In this document: positions 5,682 to 6,556 of the stretch, in pieces
Numbering within the stretch: position 1 is the stretch's first letter
How the letters are laid out: each line of letters starts with the position of its first letter
NCBI GenBank assembly: GCA_030917985.1
Contig: JAUPTR010000117.1
Span: forward strand, 1 to 6,556
From: Pseudomonadota bacterium
Lineage (GTDB): Bacteria > Pseudomonadota > Gammaproteobacteria > Burkholderiales > SCOH01
DNA length: 6,556 bases
Direction of reading: 5' to 3'
Notes under the pieces: model-generated
What the model was told of the DNA's origin: nothing
What the model saw: the letters and a program-made list of their open reading frames with translations, nothing else
The model's database searches: none
Translations under genes and position numbers: made by a program

Positions 5682-6308
5682 GTGGCAGCAAGTTATTCCG
5701 ACAGCCCGGTTCTCAGGCGGATTCACCAGGCGGCATTGCGGCTGTTTGCCGAAACCGGCGCCACTCATGTCAGCATCAGCGAGCTGGCTCAGGCCGCCGG
5801 CGTGGCGCGTGGCACCATCTACAACAATCTGACTGCGCCGGAAGCCTTGTTCGAGGTGATCGCCAGTGAGCTTGGCGATGAAATGCACCAGCGGGTGCTG
5901 GCCAGCTTCGGGGCAGACGAGCAACCGGCACAAAGGCTGGCAAACGGTGTGCGTTTTTTCATTCGCCGCACGCATGACGAGCCTGACTGGGGGCGTTTTC
6001 TGTGCCGCTTTGCCTTCAGCAGCGAATCCATGCGCACCACCCTCAACAGCCCGCTGGCGCAGGAAATCCTCTCGGGTAGCGAGGCGGGCTGTTTTCATCT
6101 GCAGCCGCAGCAATTGTTGTCGGCCATGGCCCTGATTGCCGGTACGGTTCTGAGCTCGATGCTGCTGGTGCGCGAAGGCTTGCGCACCTGGCGCGATGCC
6201 GGTGCCGACTGTGCCGAACTGCTGCTGCGGGCGCTGGGTGTGCCGGCGGACGAGGCACGCCGACTGGCACTGTCCGAGCTGCCGCCCTTGTTGCCCGCCA
6301 CGGCCTGA
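5682..6308 (+). CDS. TetR/AcrR-family transcriptional regulator
   Basis: 208 residues from the GTG at 5682, typical for the family. Residues 10-57 make the TetR DNA-binding domain: RRIHQAALRLFAETGATHVSISELAQAAGVARGTIYNNL, the helix-turn-helix spanning about 30-50, followed by the usual EALFEVIA. The remaining about 145 residues are the helical ligand/dimer domain, with no recognisable ligand motif; cysteines occur at about 108, 137 and 177. An in-frame ATG at 5637 would add 15 residues, but that stretch is AT-richer, lies within the predicted promoter, and has no Shine-Dalgarno; the GTG also lacks a clear one, so the start is uncertain. Divergent orientation to an OYE-type reductase suggests a local repressor of that gene and of itself, released by a reactive or small-molecule substrate, as for nemR/nemA (inference by analogy). 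Confidence 0.87.
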   Translation: MAASYSDSPVLRRIHQAALRLFAETGATHVSISELAQAAGVARGTIYNNLTAPEALFEVIASELGDEMHQRVLASFGADEQPAQRLANGVRFFIRRTHDEPDWGRFLCRFAFSSESMRTTLNSPLAQEILSGSEAGCFHLQPQQLLSAMALIAGTVLSSMLLVREGLRTWRDAGADCAELLLRALGVPADEARRLALSELPPLLPATA

Positions 6309-6399
6309 TTCGGGCGGGGCCTGGGCCGCTGCCCACCGGTTGCCGGTCAATCCGTCATGCCTGAATTGATTTTCAAGGCGGGGAAAACATCCGCCATCC

Positions 6400-6417
6400 A
6401 AACGATACATAAACGAT
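6400..6417. repeat. AAACGAT direct repeat, 11-bp period
   Basis: AAACGAT occurs at 6400-6406 and 6411-6417, one helical turn apart, just upstream of the candidate promoter of the last gene. It could be an activator site, or simply chance in an AT-rich stretch. Confidence 0.25.
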
Positions 6418-6433
6418 TAAATCGGTTGATTTA
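6418..6433. promoter_or_regulatory. Inverted repeat overlapping the -35 box of the last gene
   Basis: TAAATC-GGTT-GATTTA is a perfect 6-bp inverted repeat with a 4-bp centre. It includes the TTGATT -35 hexamer at 6426-6431, and overlaps a second small palindrome, CGATT-A-AATCG (6414-6424). Together with the larger inverted repeat at 6442-6472 it suggests a controlled promoter. Confidence 0.35.
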
Positions 6434-6454
6434 GTGTTGGGCGACAGTTACCAT
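6426..6454 (+). promoter_or_regulatory. Candidate sigma-70 promoter for the gene starting at 6525
   Basis: TTGATT (6426-6431, 4 of 6), a 17-bp spacer, then TACCAT (6449-6454, 4 of 6). Transcription would start near 6461, giving a leader of about 64 nt. It is the best-spaced pair in the 216-bp gap after tetR. No intrinsic terminator with a T-tract was found between tetR and this point, so read-through from tetR is also possible. Confidence 0.4.
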
Positions 6455-6472
6455 CATGACGATGTAATGTCG
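6442..6472. promoter_or_regulatory. 31-bp imperfect palindrome over the -10 box, candidate operator
   Basis: CGACAgTTAC on the left faces GTAATGTCG on the right, and CATC-ATGAC-GATG continues the symmetry to the centre at about 6458. In total 12 base pairs form, with two single-base bulges. It covers the -10 box (6449-6454) and predicted start site, so a repressor operator is more likely than a terminator. The regulator is unknown; the neighbouring TetR protein is one candidate, although the sequence differs from the repeats upstream of tetR. Confidence 0.45.
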
Positions 6473-6511
6473 TGGCGATCGTTGTTGCCCGATAAAAATA
6501 AAGAGAAAAAC

Positions 6512-6517
6512 GAGGAG
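6512..6517 (+). promoter_or_regulatory. Strong Shine-Dalgarno for the last gene
   Basis: GAGGAG lies 7 bp before the ATG at 6525 in an A-rich leader. It is the best ribosome binding site in the window and firmly fixes the start of the truncated gene. Confidence 0.8.
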
Positions 6518-6524
6518 AAATATC

Positions 6525-6556
6525 ATGTCACTGATCAGCCTGCGGGCCGTCAGGAA
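6525..6556 (+). CDS. Start of an unidentified gene, possibly an ABC-transporter ATPase (3' truncated)
   Basis: Only the first 10 codons are visible: MSLISLRAVR, then the window ends. The strong Shine-Dalgarno and promoter-like upstream region support a real gene start. Short N-termini of the form ISLRxVRK are common in ABC-transporter ATP-binding subunits, where they form the first strand before the Walker A region, but ten residues cannot prove this. The gene follows tetR on the same strand after 216 bp and seems to have its own controlled promoter. Confidence 0.6.
   Translation, partial: MSLISLRAVR

Noticed and set aside
6335..6347. Hairpin ACCGG-TTG-CCGGT after tetR as a terminator
   Set aside because: The stem has only 5 bp and no T-rich run follows on the plus strand, so termination is not supported.
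6377..6395. GGCGG/CCGCC stem-loop as a terminator or riboswitch
   Set aside because: A 5-bp stem with a 9-nt loop, no T-tract and no recognisable aptamer core.
5679..6410. Open frame of 243 codons on the minus strand
   Set aside because: It is antisense to the TetR gene; its composition is typical of a GC-rich shadow frame and no domain is recognisable.
1..6556. CRISPR arrays, tRNA, rRNA, insertion sequences or transposase genes
   Set aside because: No regularly spaced repeats, cloverleaf-like sequences, rRNA segments or transposase motifs were found on either strand.

Overview
The window reads as chromosomal DNA from a GC-rich, denitrification-capable betaproteobacterium. Neisseriales/Chromobacteriaceae is my best guess, from protein flavour and gene order only; no rRNA or tRNA is present to test it. 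It holds six protein genes, two of them cut by the window edges, a convergent pair sharing one terminator, a divergent regulator/enzyme pair, and several inverted repeats between genes.

Left part (1-2185, + strand): the 3' end of a polyferredoxin-like 4Fe-4S protein, then norD 3 bp later. NorD is the von Willebrand A (VWA) domain protein needed to mature or activate cytochrome c-type nitric oxide reductase. This is the downstream end of a nor cluster; norC, norB and norQ would be expected to the left, outside the window. Next, 79 bp on and on the same strand (2265-3383), lies a signalling protein joining an N-terminal CheA-like Hpt domain to a C-terminal HD-GYP domain, a probable cyclic-di-GMP phosphodiesterase.

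Middle (3384-5526): a strong hairpin with A/T tracts on both sides (3550-3580) ends both the HD-GYP gene and a convergent minus-strand gene for a hotdog-fold thioesterase; the thioesterase stop codon sits inside the hairpin. Upstream of the thioesterase on the same minus strand is an Old Yellow Enzyme (OYE)-type flavin oxidoreductase gene. The 184 bp between them hold a 25-bp-arm inverted repeat built from three copies of a 12-mer, and a plausible thioesterase promoter.

Right part (5527-6556): a TetR-family regulator gene diverges from the oxidoreductase gene. The 155 bp between them carry two back-to-back promoters of TTGACA-N18 type, with several inverted repeats and one direct repeat over them. 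This resembles the nemR/nemA arrangement in which a TetR repressor controls an OYE reductase and itself. After tetR, a 216-bp spacer holds a promoter, two inverted repeats over it and a strong ribosome binding site for a gene of which only about 10 codons are visible (possibly an ABC-transporter ATPase).

No mobile element, CRISPR array, tRNA or rRNA was seen. The most unusual points are the atypical active-site residues of the OYE enzyme, the triple-12-mer hairpin, and the Hpt-HD-GYP fusion beside the nor cluster.
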